Source of the DNA: Montifringilla adamsi
Lineage: Eukaryota > Chordata > Aves > Passeriformes > Passeridae
NCBI GenBank assembly: GCA_017590115.1
Contig: JAGGNK010006559.1
Span: 4,075,642-4,139,641 of the forward strand
Direction of reading: 5' to 3'
DNA length: 64,000 nt
Shown here: positions 24,231 to 36,200 of the stretch, piece after piece
Layout: each line of letters begins with the position of its first letter
Position numbering within the stretch: the first letter of the stretch is position 1
Made by a program: the position numbers and the translations under genes
The notes under the pieces: generated by a model
Databases searched by the model: none
What the model was told of the DNA's origin: nothing
What the model saw: the letters and a program-made list of their open reading frames with translations, nothing else

Positions 24231-24291
24231 TCACAGAATCACAGAATAGCCTGAGCTGGAAGGGACCCACAAAGGCCATCGAGCCACTCTT
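24231..24291 (-). mobile_element. Short CR1 3' tail, minus strand
   Basis: TCACAGAATCACAGAATAGC is the reverse complement of the CR1 octamer tail. It is followed by CTGAGCTGGAAGGGACCCAC and AAAGGCCATCGAGCC. Only about 60 bases of the element are present. The octamer units are nearly perfect, so this is one of the less eroded copies in the window. Confidence 0.9.
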
Positions 24292-25495
24292 AAATTATAT
24301 TGTCAATATATTCCTGAGGAAAATAAGCGGACCACACTCCGTTCTTCTAATAAATGTATCACTAATCAAAGTATCTTCTTCAATGACACAATGTTTTCTT
24401 TTACCCAGAAGCTGAGGGGATAGGGTGGGGGTTTTTTGGGCGTATGAAAATGCATATAAATATATGTAAAAGGTAAGCAAACGTATTACTGCAAAAAACT
24501 AATTCCTAAGGTAAAAATCCAACTTTTGCTTGGGAAAAATCACACCACTGCAAACCTTATGTCACCTTTTCAATAAAGTTTCAGAGTTCTACAGAAGGCC
24601 AAACTGTGGCAAAGTTAGCTGAACTACTTCACATTGTCAGAAGATACACATTAGTTCCAAGTCCTACTTTTTGTAGTGTGTATGCACCTTAGAAATATAT
24701 ACTTGCAATGTATAAATACATATGAATATTACATATAAAACATGCAGAATCATATCTATATCTCTATCTACCTATATCTGTATATACGCCACATACAATA
24801 AATCATCATGGATACATTTTATGGCTATGGAAATGTTTCAATACTTTGCTTCTTTCTCCTCTTAAAATACATTTACTAAAATAAAAAGCTGCTGGATTAT
24901 TAGATAGCATTCTAATTGAAAGAAATTACATTTTTTTTAAGTGAAGTATCCATTGACATTTTTTGCACCAATGGAAAACAATGAAAAAAGATCACTCTGG
25001 AGTGACACAAAGAATATTTCTATGATGTAAAATATTTAATGCAAGATGTAAAATGTTTCTTAAACTCATGCCCCACTCAGGGAAATTTACAAATTGAAGT
25101 ACAGCATTATACCTAAATAACTAAAATACCCATAATCAATTATATGATTAACATATTAATTTAACATTACAATTAAATTCCATGTAACTGAACTGTAGTG
25201 AGTCAAATACAGTTTTAAGAATTACATTTAAAATCATATTAAATTATAGGCAGAATGACCACCATTTAAAAAAGACATAAAAACTCTCCCTGTTCCTAGT
25301 GCATGTATGTTTATGTCTGCCATGTGGTAATAAAGAAACAGGGTATGGAACTGATTGCAAGTTTTCTCAGTATGATTAACATTGGGAAATACCAATAATT
25401 CACTATATGTAGACATTTCACTGCTATTCCATTTCTTTTCCAGAGGCTAGAGGTCAACTTATCTTCAGTGTGTCCCATCAGGTCTCTCTTAGTGT
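24292..25495. other. AT-rich unique DNA with a degenerate TATC repeat
   Basis: A degenerate TATC/TATA tract lies at 24751-24787. The remainder is AT-rich and featureless. Confidence 0.5.
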
Positions 25496-25552
25496 AAAAA
25501 AAACCCCAAAAAACAAACCAAACCACAAACCAAAAAAAACCCCAAGTAAAAA
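25496..25552. repeat. A/C-only low-complexity tract
   Basis: Runs of A interrupted by CC and CCCC (for example AAACCCCAAAAAACAAACC) continue for about 55 bases with almost no G or T. A minus-strand open frame translates it as an artificial F/W/V-rich stretch. Confidence 0.85.
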
Positions 25553-25773
25553 TGTCTGTGGAAACTGTGGAAAAGGAAGCTCTTTCCCTACCAGAGCTTT
25601 TCCATGCTGCTTCCACGATGCTGCAACGCCTTGCCATGCTTGTCTTCTGTATTTTCCTCTCTGAACTCTCCCCTTTGTTACATTCCTCTAGGCCAAATCA
25701 ATCCTCCTCTTACATTCCCTACACTCTCTCCACAGCTCTGGTGTATCCAGTTCTATGGGGCTCTACTCATCAT

Positions 25774-25897
25774 TTAAGTTTATATTAAGTTTATATGTTA
25801 TATATATATATATATACATATAAAATCTATATTAATATACTATAAATAAATATATAAAATATTAAAAAGATATATTATATATATATATATATATATT
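25774..25897. repeat. AT dinucleotide repeats with an 11-bp tandem unit
   Basis: TTAAGTTTATA occurs twice in tandem (25774-25784 and 25785-25795). An (AT)n tract follows to about 25825, then an AT-rich linker, then a second (AT)n tract at 25871-25897. Confidence 0.92.
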
Positions 25898-27375
25898 TCT
25901 ACATTAATATCAGACTTGTGACAACCATTCACCACAATATTCAAAGTCACCCGATATTAAGAGAGCCCTCAGCCAGCATAACTAGTTAAATACAAGGATG
26001 GGTTATCATATGTGTAATTTTCTAGCTACCTTCACTTCCACTAAAGCAGTTGAGAGTTAGCAATCATTTGGCTCCTGGCCTTTGCATGAGGCAGATCTGG
26101 AGAAAATGAATAAAAGCAATGCAGAGAGAGATCAAGGAGAATGATCAGAGGAAAGGACTCACCTCTTTTAGTCAGTTTTCCATTTTAGTTGTTTCAATAG
26201 TTAAAGGGAAGAGATTTTTTTGCACACTCTTTAATTCAGATGTCAGTTCCAATACTTGATGCTTGGCTGTTCTGAAACACAATCAAAGTGTAGGAGTTAA
26301 AACTACTAGCCTGAAACAAGATAAAATTATTAACATGGCAAGGATCTGTGTATTCATTAAAAATCACAGCAATGTTGAGATGTTTTATAACAATGCTCCA
26401 TAGCAAGGTTTTCAGATGGTTCCAAACTCTCCTTCTCTCAACAAAAAAAGAATACTTTGATTGCATAATGCTGCATTTGTAGTGCCATCTCAACCTTCCT
26501 ACACTCCCTGCACAGTGCATGAAGAGTTTGTTGGTTCTTTGACCAAAAGATCCCAAGACTAGTGATGTTAGACTAGTTACATGCGATTGCCTCAGTAAAT
26601 CTCTGCAAGCTCACCTCTCCCCCACTCACTCTCTTCCACAACCTTTTCTCACTCTATATAAAACACCATGGAATCCTGCTGCCTGTGTCTGGAAAAGCAG
26701 AGGAGAATGGTGAGAAAACCTGAACCACCCAGCTGTATATACCGCACTTTCCACACCAGCATTCGATGGGTAGTGGAAAAAATTGCAATGGGAAGCCACT
26801 GCCCATTAAAATAGATGATTTTTTAAAATTATATAAACTGAAAATACTTATTTATAAGCCATTTCTCTCTCTTGTAAGCAAAATTATATACATGTTTTTC
26901 CCTCTTATTTCTCCAGTACTGCTTACTGAAGCTAACAGAAATAAATGGCTTTCCTCTGTGTTCTATATTTGTTCTCTATGAGTCATCTCACTATTCAAGT
27001 TTTGTTTCTGATCACCTAAAGGTCTAGCCTATTTTATTCTCTTTTTTCATGGGAACAATTTGAAAGTATAAGCCAGAATAAGTGTGAATATTTTGTCTTA
27101 TAAATGCAGTTAACATCTCATATCAAAATTTTACTGCAAAGCTTACGAATAGAAAATAAATTCACAGCTAAGGGCGCTTCGATACTAGCCTTGGACTATA
27201 CTGAAGATTTATCACTACAATAACTTGTTTGATACATTCTTCAGTTATGCTAATCATTTGATACTCATTCAGAGAAATACCTTTCCACACCATCCCAACT
27301 ATTGGGGACTAGTTGTCAAAAAAAGCAAGTAAAAATGTTCAGAGCAAAAATAATCTGAAAATATTACAAACACAT
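25898..27375. other. Unique DNA, no gene seen
   Basis: No repeat family is recognised. A TATATAAAA motif at 26655-26663 lies 4 bases before an ATG (26668) that opens a 48-codon frame ending at 26814. The spacing makes it an unlikely promoter for that frame. Confidence 0.45.
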
Positions 27376-27530
27376 GCTTATAAAACTAGAAGAGACCAAC
27401 CCAATCAGAGTCTGATGTCCCACTTCCCACAGGATAAAAAACTTTGATAAATTAATTCCTTTGGAAGCAGAATGCACATCTTAGTAAAACATCAAGCTTT
27501 GGATTGAAATTCTTTCAAGTAACCACTAAG
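27376..27530 (-). mobile_element. Ancient CR1/L3-like 3' UTR scrap, minus strand
   Basis: The blocks AGAGACCAACCCAATCAGAG, AGTCTGATGTCCC, ACAGGATAAAAAACTTTG, TTAATTCCTTTGGAAGCAG, TAGTAAAACATCAAGC and GGATTGAAATTCTTTCAAG follow the order of the reversed 3' UTR of the old CR1 type also seen at 19681-20640. Beyond about 27530 the match is lost. Divergence is high. Confidence 0.6.
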
Positions 27531-29027
27531 AACAAGGAATAGCCTCTGTACACAAGAGTTGATTATTCCTGGGAATTCCTTGACCTCAAAAGCAGTCAAA
27601 GAGATGACAGCTGCAGCCTCCTCTTTGTTACTTTCTTTATATTTATTGTGAGTCCTGTTTAAAAGATAAACTAAATTCTGACACTGCTTCAGAGTCCCTG
27701 ACATTACTGTCAGGAAAGAAACATTCTAGTGTTTTTAGTACTAGTACACCAATGACAGCACTTTGTGCAGAGCTGGCTTTGAGGGCCTGCCTCTCCTTTG
27801 AGGTGTGTAACTATCCTTAGTGCTCATCTTCTTAATTCTAAAATTAAATTTCCAGTTCTTTCTCTGCAGTTGGTCTTCCTTGGTTGGTTGTGCAGGTTTT
27901 TTTTTTGTCAGAAGTGGGAGAAAACAATATGTTCAAAGTAGGAAAATGAGATGATGAAACTATCAGATTGGCATCAAGAGATGGTACAGAACCATCTCAA
28001 GAGATGGTGGGATCAAGAGACAGTTACAGAACTAGAAACTGCTTTTAAATTATTTCAGAAATGCACAGATTTCCTGTTGACAGGATCTCCTTTCAGGAAG
28101 GCTTTAATTTGCCTATGATATTGACTATATCATAAGCATTTCAGATTTTCCATGAGAGTATAAAATTGACTGAGTATATTTAATTGTAGGAAGTAAACTG
28201 GATTGATTTTTTCTTATAACATCTCTTTAGGGAGTTTACAAAGATAAATCTCTAAGGGAACAAATCCTCCATGTCTTTAGGAGGAGCCTTGACTTGTGAG
28301 GACTTCTCTGAACCCACTGAAACTCCCATACTTGAAGATTTGGTTGAGAACCTTGCTGAAACTGGGCTCAGATGGGTTTCTCTTAGCTGACAGAATTTGC
28401 TTGGATAAGAGAAATTATGACTTGTCAGATGTATTTAGTCATGACAGAGTCACTGAAGGCAGGCAATGTAAAGGTATCACCTGCAGCACCCAAGTGTTAA
28501 GCACACTGTAAGCCACTGCCTGAAGTGTAAAAAAGAGAAAATTTGCAAGTAAATTTCTGCAAACATCTAAGTATATATGACAGAGTTTTCAGAGATGGCC
28601 ATGGACTACTGTGCTTCAGATTCTGTACAAACAGATTGCACTATCCATGTCAACAGCCCAAACTAAATCAACATTGTCTTAATAGTTTTAAAATGTCTTT
28701 AATTCTTCAAATGTTTTGGTCTTTCTTATTTGTGCATGTCTATGCATGCTAGCTTCTCTGACCACTTTCCCTATATTTTATTTAATCAGAGAGGTACAAC
28801 CAGAAGAGGTCCATAAAAAAGTAAGATGATGATGGAGTGTACAGAATGACTTCTGCATGAGAGACAAATGAATAGAGTAACACTACAAAAAAAGAGAAAA
28901 TTGAATAATGGAAGATACATGAAAACAACCATAGGACATTAAATCAAGCTGATTAAGAGTCACATCATAAAAAGTAATGCCTCAGGTTTTATCTTCTATA
29001 TTTTTCAGATTCTGTACTGCTTTAGTG
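27531..29027. other. Unique DNA with a small imperfect tandem repeat
   Basis: No gene is recognised. A three-copy imperfect repeat lies at 27972-28032. The plus-strand open frames at 28296-28511 and 28543-28752 have no recognisable motif. Confidence 0.5.
27972..28032. repeat. Imperfect tandem repeat, about 20 bp times 3
   Basis: The units start at 27972 (CATCAAGAGATGGTACAGAAC), 27993 (CATCTCAAGAGATGGTGGG) and 28012 (ATCAAGAGACAGTTACAGAAC). All share CAAGAGA, and the first and third also share ACAGAAC. Confidence 0.8.
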
Positions 29028-29238
29028 TGTAGTTCTGAGCTTCATATTAAGGGATAGTAAGCTCTCTTCTTCTTCTAGAGAAGGATAGTAATTCCTTCTC
29101 TAGCTGGGGACCAAGGACAATCTCAGGCCCAAGAGCATAAACAACATGGACTGAAGAGAGAAAAACAATAAGAATGGGGCTTCAAAACCTGAAGCTGTAA
29201 TTGGACAATTAACTCCAATATGCTAATGGACCAGAACT

Positions 29239-29245
29239 TATAAAA
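29239..29245 (+). promoter_or_regulatory. TATA box of the putative LTR promoter
   Basis: TATAAAA lies about 112-118 bases upstream of the AATAAA signal, as expected for the U3/R layout of an LTR. Whether it is active cannot be told from sequence. Confidence 0.45.
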
Positions 29246-29356
29246 GTAAGAAACTTCAGGACCGGTTGCCCATTTTGTGACCATTTTGGGTTCATCTTGG
29301 GTGTAGCCCTGGCTGGGCTCTTGGTACTGCCCAAGGTGTATCCATTGAGGCCTTTT

Positions 29357-29362
29357 AATAAA
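29357..29362 (+). terminator. Polyadenylation signal of the putative LTR
   Basis: An AATAAA hexamer lies downstream of the TATA box and is followed by a T/G-containing stretch (TGTATTCTTTAACTCTGTCT), the usual arrangement for LTR-directed 3' end formation. Confidence 0.45.
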
Positions 29363-29425
29363 TAGCTACTGTATTCTTTAACTCTGTCTCGCCTTTGCTC
29401 TAGGTCAGCCTTCACAAGGCATCCA

Positions 29426-29827
29426 AAGAAAGAAGGCTGAACAAATAAACAAAGAGGGGTGGCTTTTTCTGCAAAGTGCATTTGTACTGTGGGACTCCTG
29501 CCACAGTAGGTTATGGGGATAAAATCATACCTTCAAGAGAAGGAAAAGTGTGTGAAAATTCAATTTCCTCAATTTAGGTAGCTAGAAATGTTTAGAAACA
29601 TGCAGCTCAGAAAGACTCAAAGTTCAAGACATCATGAGGTTAAGAGAATATGTTTGACATGTTCGTATATTCTTTCTTTTGATCTCCAGTGCATGAAACA
29701 GGGCATGGACAAAATACTTTTGAGCTTGATGGTAATTTTTATAATTTTTTTTGGTGTTTTAAAATATGTTTTGTTAAAAAGAAACCTGGAAGGAAGTGTG
29801 GAAAAGAACACGAGCAAAGAGTAACTC
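29426..29827. other. Unique DNA
   Basis: No repeat recognised. A GGACTCCTGCCACA motif at about 29492-29505 is a possible alternative LTR end. Confidence 0.4.
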
Positions 29828-29933
29828 AGAACAGGTGCCTAGGGAGGCTGTGGCATCTCCATCATGGGACATCCTGAACACTCAGTTGAAAAAGACCCTC
29901 CACAGCTTGATAACTGTCTATAGTTCCTTGCTA
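29828..29933 (+). mobile_element. Degenerate CR1 fragment, both ends missing
   Basis: AGAACAGGTGCCTAGGGAGG, CTGTGGCATCTCCATCATGG and GACATCCTGAACACTCAGTTG match the GAACAGGTTGCCCAGGGAGG...GTGGAGTCTCC...GATATTCAAAAC... stretch of the CR1 3' region. CACAGCTTGATAACTG stands where GAGCAACCTGATC is expected. Neither the octamer tail nor upstream coding sequence is present. Confidence 0.6.
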
Positions 29934-30479
29934 GGTAAATTATTTTGTGAATTTGTGAATCTGAGAAACAGACTCTAATCATGTCTGTACCATTCCTGTG
30001 CAGAACACCAATTCACAGTGTGACCATTATCATTAAACCTAATTTCAATGAGGAAATGAAGAGCAGGTCTTCAAGTGTTTTATTACTTACTAAACCAGTT
30101 GGTTTCTCCTCTAAATGATGCTTCTTTACACTCCCAAGGTTCTGCTCATATGCATAATTTTTAATTAACAATGCATATTGTAAAGGAAATTGATGAAATT
30201 TTTGCCTGGTTTTTTCACTATTTTTTTCATGTCTTCTTATATTTTATTAAAGTAATTCACAGTGAAGGTGGATGACTATCCATTTTTCTGTACACAATAT
30301 CAAGATACTGACCTACATTAACAACCCAAATCTGTTCCATTACAAAGCTGTACTTAGGGGGGCTTTATATATAATGCAACCTTTCAAGGAGGGTGAGTAC
30401 CTGAGGTGACAAATGGCAGATAACCTCTGATGTTCAGAAGAGGCCTCTTTCAGATGACGATTTAGTGCATATTAAGCCA
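29934..30479. other. AT-rich unique DNA
   Basis: Nothing is recognised in this stretch. Confidence 0.5.
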
Positions 30480-31620
30480 TTAGCATCAACAATTTTTTTA
30501 CTTTTTAAGCACTGGGCAGGAACCTCACATATTTGCTACCCAAATGACAGCAAAATAATAATAATTGCAGAAATTAGCACTGCCTAGTAACTACATGCAA
30601 ATGAACTTCTTCTAAAAATTTAATTACAACCACACTAGCGTAGTAGTAATGGGAATACCATAAAGCTTAGCAATGAGCAGAAAACTCAGTCTTCTTCCTA
30701 TAAAGCCAAGACTGCAATATCACACATATTTATTGAACCTCATTTGTAAAATTAAGAGTCTCCCTCAGACAATTAAAAATCATGCTGAGTACTCAGCCAC
30801 AGTAAATTACGAATATAATTAAGTAAATAATAAGAAAGCCCAAGTCCCTACTTAAATGCACTGCCAATTCAGCTAATCCAAGCACAGCAAATATTAATGC
30901 AATATTTCAGTGTCTACAGCTCAGCTCCTGATCTACAGTAATAATAACACATTAAGGTTTTGTTCACACTCAGAGCAAACCACTTATTTTCCCCAAGACA
31001 AATGGAGCACCAGGTTGCCAATAATAAGCTGCTCATATCTTCCATCATCTTGCTCGGGAAGGCAGGCTGAGAAGATGAGCACTTTTAGCCTGATTGTATT
31101 TGCCACCAATTATAGAGTCACAGTCTTTTGATGATTCTTCACTTTAAACTGAAAAGAAGCTAACCTGAAGGATTAAAATCAATGCCAATTAAAGGGCTCT
31201 GCAAAGTGTGATTTTTAATTACGCTGCCTTGGGAAGTCACTACACAATCACTATTTGCATTCCATTGTTTCTGCATAAAAAGCACAAAAAAATTGCATCT
31301 TGGAAAAACCTTTAGCAGCTGGCACACCAATGAGAAAAAGTTTAAAGTTCTGTATTAGCAATAAGCACTATGCAAGAAATGAAATGTGTCTAAAATTATG
31401 CTGACAACACATACCACTTGCCAACAATGTACACTAGCACTGATATGAGCTGCTGTTTACAAGCTCACAGAGAAAGGATTAAATGCAATTTAATTAATTC
31501 AAACTTAACTATGTATTTTTACCACTACACAGCAGTGTGTGAATGGCAGACATTTCACTGTCTCACTGCAGATGTATTATTCTCAGCCCAACCTCATAAA
31601 TATTAATTGCTTTTGAAACT
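30480..31620. promoter_or_regulatory. Candidate conserved-noncoding/enhancer-like block (speculative)
   Basis: This TE-free stretch, without long homopolymers, is dense in developmental-factor motifs. They include octamer ATGCAAAT (30595-30602), reverse octamer ATTTGCAT (31253-31260) followed two bases later by SOX-like CATTGTTT (31263-31270), and homeodomain cores TTAATTA (31215-31221 and 31490-31499). Long stretches have the mixed, non-repetitive texture typical of deeply conserved vertebrate elements. I cannot measure conservation here, so this is a texture-based inference only. Confidence 0.22.
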
Positions 31621-32173
31621 GAGTTATAAGTCTGCACATGAGATAAAGGAAAAATCCCAAGCACAGGCTTTCCCTCAACATCAATCCACAGGAGGAATAA
31701 AATATTCTCTATGAAATGTTCCTGCATCAGCACCAGCGGGAAGTTTTGCAGTCTATTCTAGTTGGAGGTAAATGGTTTTAATTTGCTCTTCATTGTAACT
31801 GAAAGAACCAGTTATATAAAGCCTTAATATTCCCAACCTCTTTCTTAATAAGGAGAAGCTTCTACAGCTCCTCACCTGACTACCCCACTGTGAGATTTTT
31901 CATGCAGTGTGAATGAAGAATTTGGCTCTAAAGCAGGCAGAAAACTACAAACAGAGGCAAATTTTAAAAAAAACCCAAACATAAATCCACTATTTTCTGT
32001 ATCTACCACCACCCGAAGAATGCATTTTAACAGAATAGTTAAAAACCCTAAATTTAATAACACTTTTTAATTTGTTTTATTCCATTGCTCATGCCATAAA
32101 GACAGTTGAAACTGGGCTGACAGTGCAAGCATACCAATTTGTTAGCACATTAACAGTTCAGTCAGCAGATCCC
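31621..32173. other. AT-rich unique DNA
   Basis: No element or gene recognised. Confidence 0.5.
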
Positions 32174-32216
32174 AAGGAAGGAAGGAAGGAAGGAAGGAAG
32201 GAAGGAAGGAAGGAAA
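32174..32216 (+). repeat. (AAGG)n microsatellite
   Basis: About 10 uninterrupted AAGG units. The purity suggests a variable-length locus. Confidence 0.97.
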
Positions 32217-33203
32217 TTTTAGGCCATGATTATTATATATATAAAAAATTCTCTATGAAGCACTGAATAGAGACCTGCGAATCCAATTCCCCTTACCATT
32301 TGATACATACATATAGAGAGAAATACTTATTCACACCACATATATGATGAAAGTCTCTGCATTGCACCTGCACAGTCAAGTGAAACGTAACAAACAAATC
32401 AACTACCATCTTTTTCTCTCAAATACTTATTCATCCCTTGAAATTTACAACTGAAGTATCTGTACATCATAGAAGTGGTTGCAACAGAACATAGGTTTAA
32501 AAACCTGTACATTTCCAGAAATATATAACAGTCCTTCTCAAATTACCCTGGTCTCCATATTTATTGTTCAGCTTTTACATTCCATCAATTCCCTTTTGGG
32601 AACAAATATAGCAGTAAGTATGTCAGTAGCACTTCAAGAATTACTGTGCTTTTAAACCACTCTGAATTTTCATCTCTCTATTCCCCAAAATAACATGATG
32701 GGCAGTAGAAGACAATAAAGAAACCCCAAGATTTATTGTTTCTCCTGGTATACAGTCAAAAGTAGACAATTTCAGAGTACATCTTCCAGAACCTATATGC
32801 GAATTTTAAACATGCTCAGCTCATGATTTTATTGCATGAAATACTACTCCTGCAATCATAAAAAATCCCTTTGCTTTGAAATGCTGAAAAACTGCTTCCA
32901 GCCTAAATAGCAATCATGAGGCACTTGAGCAGTTTTTGATACAGAACATGTTAAAAAATGGCATCCAGCTGTTGCAGGAAGAAACTTTCAATTACACAGT
33001 TGGTTGAAAATGCACTGCATAGTAAAGTACTCTACTTGTGCAGCACTATTAGGAATCTGCAAACAGGGGGATACTTTGATAAACTAATCATACCTTTCTA
33101 TAAAGGCTAAATTTCTATTACCACAAATCAATCTGTGTAACAGATCATCTGTCAAAGTATTTAAAAGGACATTTATTTCTCTTTACTATTTCCTGGTAAA
33201 AAA
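32217..33203. other. AT-rich unique DNA between two microsatellites
   Basis: No element or gene recognised. Confidence 0.5.
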
Positions 33204-33204
33204 T

Positions 33205-33243
<39 letters not shown>
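33204..33243 (+). repeat. (TC)n microsatellite
   Basis: About 40 bases of TC repeat with a single TTT interruption near 33213. The strand is entirely pyrimidine. Confidence 0.97.
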
Positions 33244-33247
<4 letters not shown>

Positions 33248-36200
33248 CTTCATGTGGTCCATGTCATTCTGCTCTTGCTTTGGAGCCAAAGCTGAGCATC
33301 ACTGTGTGGATATGACAGAGGCTTTCCCTACAAGGTTAAAACATCTACCCAGGTAATGGCTTTCACATACAGTGCACAATTTTTTATGTTCAGTCATCAT
33401 CCATTTGCTGTACTTAAAACTCAAACCTTCAAACCTCCTAAACAAGGCTCCAGTTACACTTGATGTGGAAAAAAAAGCTGTCAACAGAAAATTCATTATC
33501 TTTCCATCATGCTATACTGGGTGGTAAAATGAGGAAACTTTACTCCTGCATGAATTCCCACCAAACTGAACTGTCTTTGTTAGTCAAGGCACAGCAGGGA
33601 TTATGTCCTGCAAAGATAAGCATTCTTTTGTTGGTAGAGAAATTGCCTTTTTTAAAAAAAATCAGTGTAAACCATGTATTTTTCTGTTTTGTCAAACAGA
33701 GTACAAAAGACCTAAGCAAGTTCAAACTAACTTGTCAACAAAGCTGATTCAGAAGTGTACAAAATAACCGTACATGTCCCAGGCTTAAATTATGGCAAGT
33801 GTAAGTTCCTGATGCACATCTAAGCAAATGAAGAGTTACACAGTACAAAGTTTAGCTTCATTATGTATGTATGTTTTTATTATTTAAAAAAAATTAACAG
33901 ACAACACTGCCAGGTTGACCCTAGAAATATTTTCTCTTTATTTTGTGCTAATAAGCAGGGCATATGAAGACAATTTTATGGAATGGTGAACATGGTACAT
34001 TAGCCCCATTAGGTACATTAGGAATTTGCTGTCCTATTGCTGCTCTCGCTGGCTGCCAATATTGCTGTGATTTGAACAGGAACATAGGTTGAAGTAAAGA
34101 GCTTTTTAAAAAAACCCACACAATGTAATAAGGTTTATTACATCTAACTACACAAGCACTGGTTTTCAATCATATTTTTCTGTGACAAAATTGAAAAAAA
34201 AATCACCTATTCAGGAGAATTTTTATACTTTTTTTTTTTTAAATTATAGACTTCACAACATACCAGTATGCAAGAGAATGTCAAAGAGAGAACATAACTC
34301 CTGTAACTGTGTGCTGTTTTTTGCTCAATTCATTTATTGACTGCTTGATTAGTTAGTTTGTGCAGTACTTAGGAAATGTAAAACAGTAATAAGTGCTAAT
34401 TAATCATTTATATAACATTCAACTACAGCTGCAAATTGTACAAATATAACAAAAAATATGAACTGCATACTGGTAAAGCCTATGCTGCTGGTGAACTTCC
34501 TTCATTAGGGAAAACAAAAGGGGAAAGCAGTCATAGGCAGCAATCAGGGGGCTGTAGCTGCAGAAAGCCTGCTCCACAGTGAGCAACAAAAGCAAGAAAT
34601 GAGGTGAATGAGTGATACTAAAAGTGCTGCCCAACTGCTTGTATTAAGGAGAACATATGGCAAAAAGAGGCAGAACAGCAAGGAAAAAATGACAGTTTCA
34701 TTGAATTGTAAATGAGAGGTAATAATTTCAACATCTACTGCAACAGAATACTTCTGTGTGTACAAGCTCTGGTGGATGCTGCCTTAGAGCAATTAATGAA
34801 TGGAATTATTTGATGCAACAGCCTTACTTTAGTGCAGTAAGGCTGGAAAGGTGCTCCTGATAATGCCTTCTGATGACCTAATGAACCTGCTCTAACTGGA
34901 GCAGCAGTTTCTGCTGTCAGAACAACTTAAGAGCTGAGTGATAAAGAGGACACAACATTTATCACTTCTTCCAAGTCCAAAATCATGCATAAATGGATGA
35001 AGCAAATGGAAGAGAGTACCTAGTGATGGAAAAAGAGCCGAAGAAAGCATCTAGTAGTATGAAACATGTACAAAGGACAGAGAGATTTGCTGCTCTAAGA
35101 ATAAAACTGTTTTGAGTTCTATGAAAACATGCAGAATGGATGAGTAAAAGAACTTGCATATCATTTATGCCAAAAGTTAAACACCTGACAGTTAACAAGA
35201 AAGAAAGTAAGAAAGTTAGTTAGACTAAATGCAGGTGAAAAGGAAACATTTCCAAGATACTTCTGCTACCACTTTCAAAGTTATACAATGAGTAATAATG
35301 GTAGTTTAAATGTACAGCTAGATAGTAAAAGGTAAAACTAATGGGACAAAAAATGAAAAATTAAGTTAACATTCACCATCATAAACAAGAATATTAGATA
35401 CTATTATTTCTATGATATCAAAGATTTTCCATATGAGAAGAAAAGAATGTTTTAATGGAACTTTATGGAGAGATGCATTTCTGTTTTTTGTTTTTTGATG
35501 GATTTATCTTCTTTGGCCTGCCAGTATATACAAAACAGTCTGCAGAGATGATTTAATAGCACAACATATAAGGTTTTTTTCTCATTCTTTAAATATAGAG
35601 AATGCTGAAAAATCTGATGGATGCATATACTAAGAGATAGAGAAGTCAAAACCATCCTGCTGTACCATTGTTAAATCCATCTAATAATGCCCAAAAAGTC
35701 CATCAGAGTTCATCTGTAATTTTCAATTAATTTGCACTGGCACATTATTAGCCCTTTTTAAATTTCATTTTTCTGAGTCTTCCTTTTCTTAGTTTGGGGA
35801 ATTACCATTGTTTTAATTGTTTATTATTTGTGAATTTATCTTTAAGGTCTAATTCTAAATTTAAGGCAAGCAAGGTGAAACCTTTTTAGGTCTTCTGTAC
35901 TTTCATCTTTTTTACCATAACTATGGTCAAGTATCCAGGAATCAGAGTTTTATGATTCTGGAAGGTATTGAGAGCACTGTCTTTCAATAGAGAATATTAA
36001 TATGAGATGTGAATCAGAGTCATAACTTAATGGTCATGGAATGTAGGAAAAATTAGTTAATAAGTTTTCACAAGAATAGGTGATTTTTACTGTCTCTGGG
36101 CTAGTCAATCTCATAGAAGTCCCACAGAATTCAGAAAATACCCCCAATAGCTGAATCTTCATGACATGCTACAAAAACTTTTATTGTTTAAGCTTGTAAT

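Larger units (their letters stand above)
29028..29425 (+). mobile_element. Solo LTR, probably avian ERVL-type; boundaries soft
   Basis: The order of signals is that of a retroviral LTR. An upstream region carries a perfect hairpin (29075-29103) and TAATTGGACAATTAACTCC; a TATA box TATAAAA lies at 29239-29245. About 110 bases later comes an AATAAA signal (29357-29362), then GTATTCTTTAACTCTGTCT...CTCTAGGTCAGCC and a terminal TTCACAAGGCATCCA. This closing sequence resembles avian ERVL LTR ends as I remember them. No gag or pol homology flanks it, so it is a solitary LTR. Target-site duplications were not found, and the right end could extend towards CCACA at 29501-29505. Confidence 0.55.

Noticed and set aside
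26655..26814. TATATAAAA followed by an ATG in good context and a 48-codon frame, looking like a tiny gene
   Set aside because: The TATA motif ends only 4 bases before the ATG. A TATA-directed start would fall about 25-30 bases downstream of the motif, inside the frame, so the ATG would not be in the transcript. The peptide has no recognisable family.
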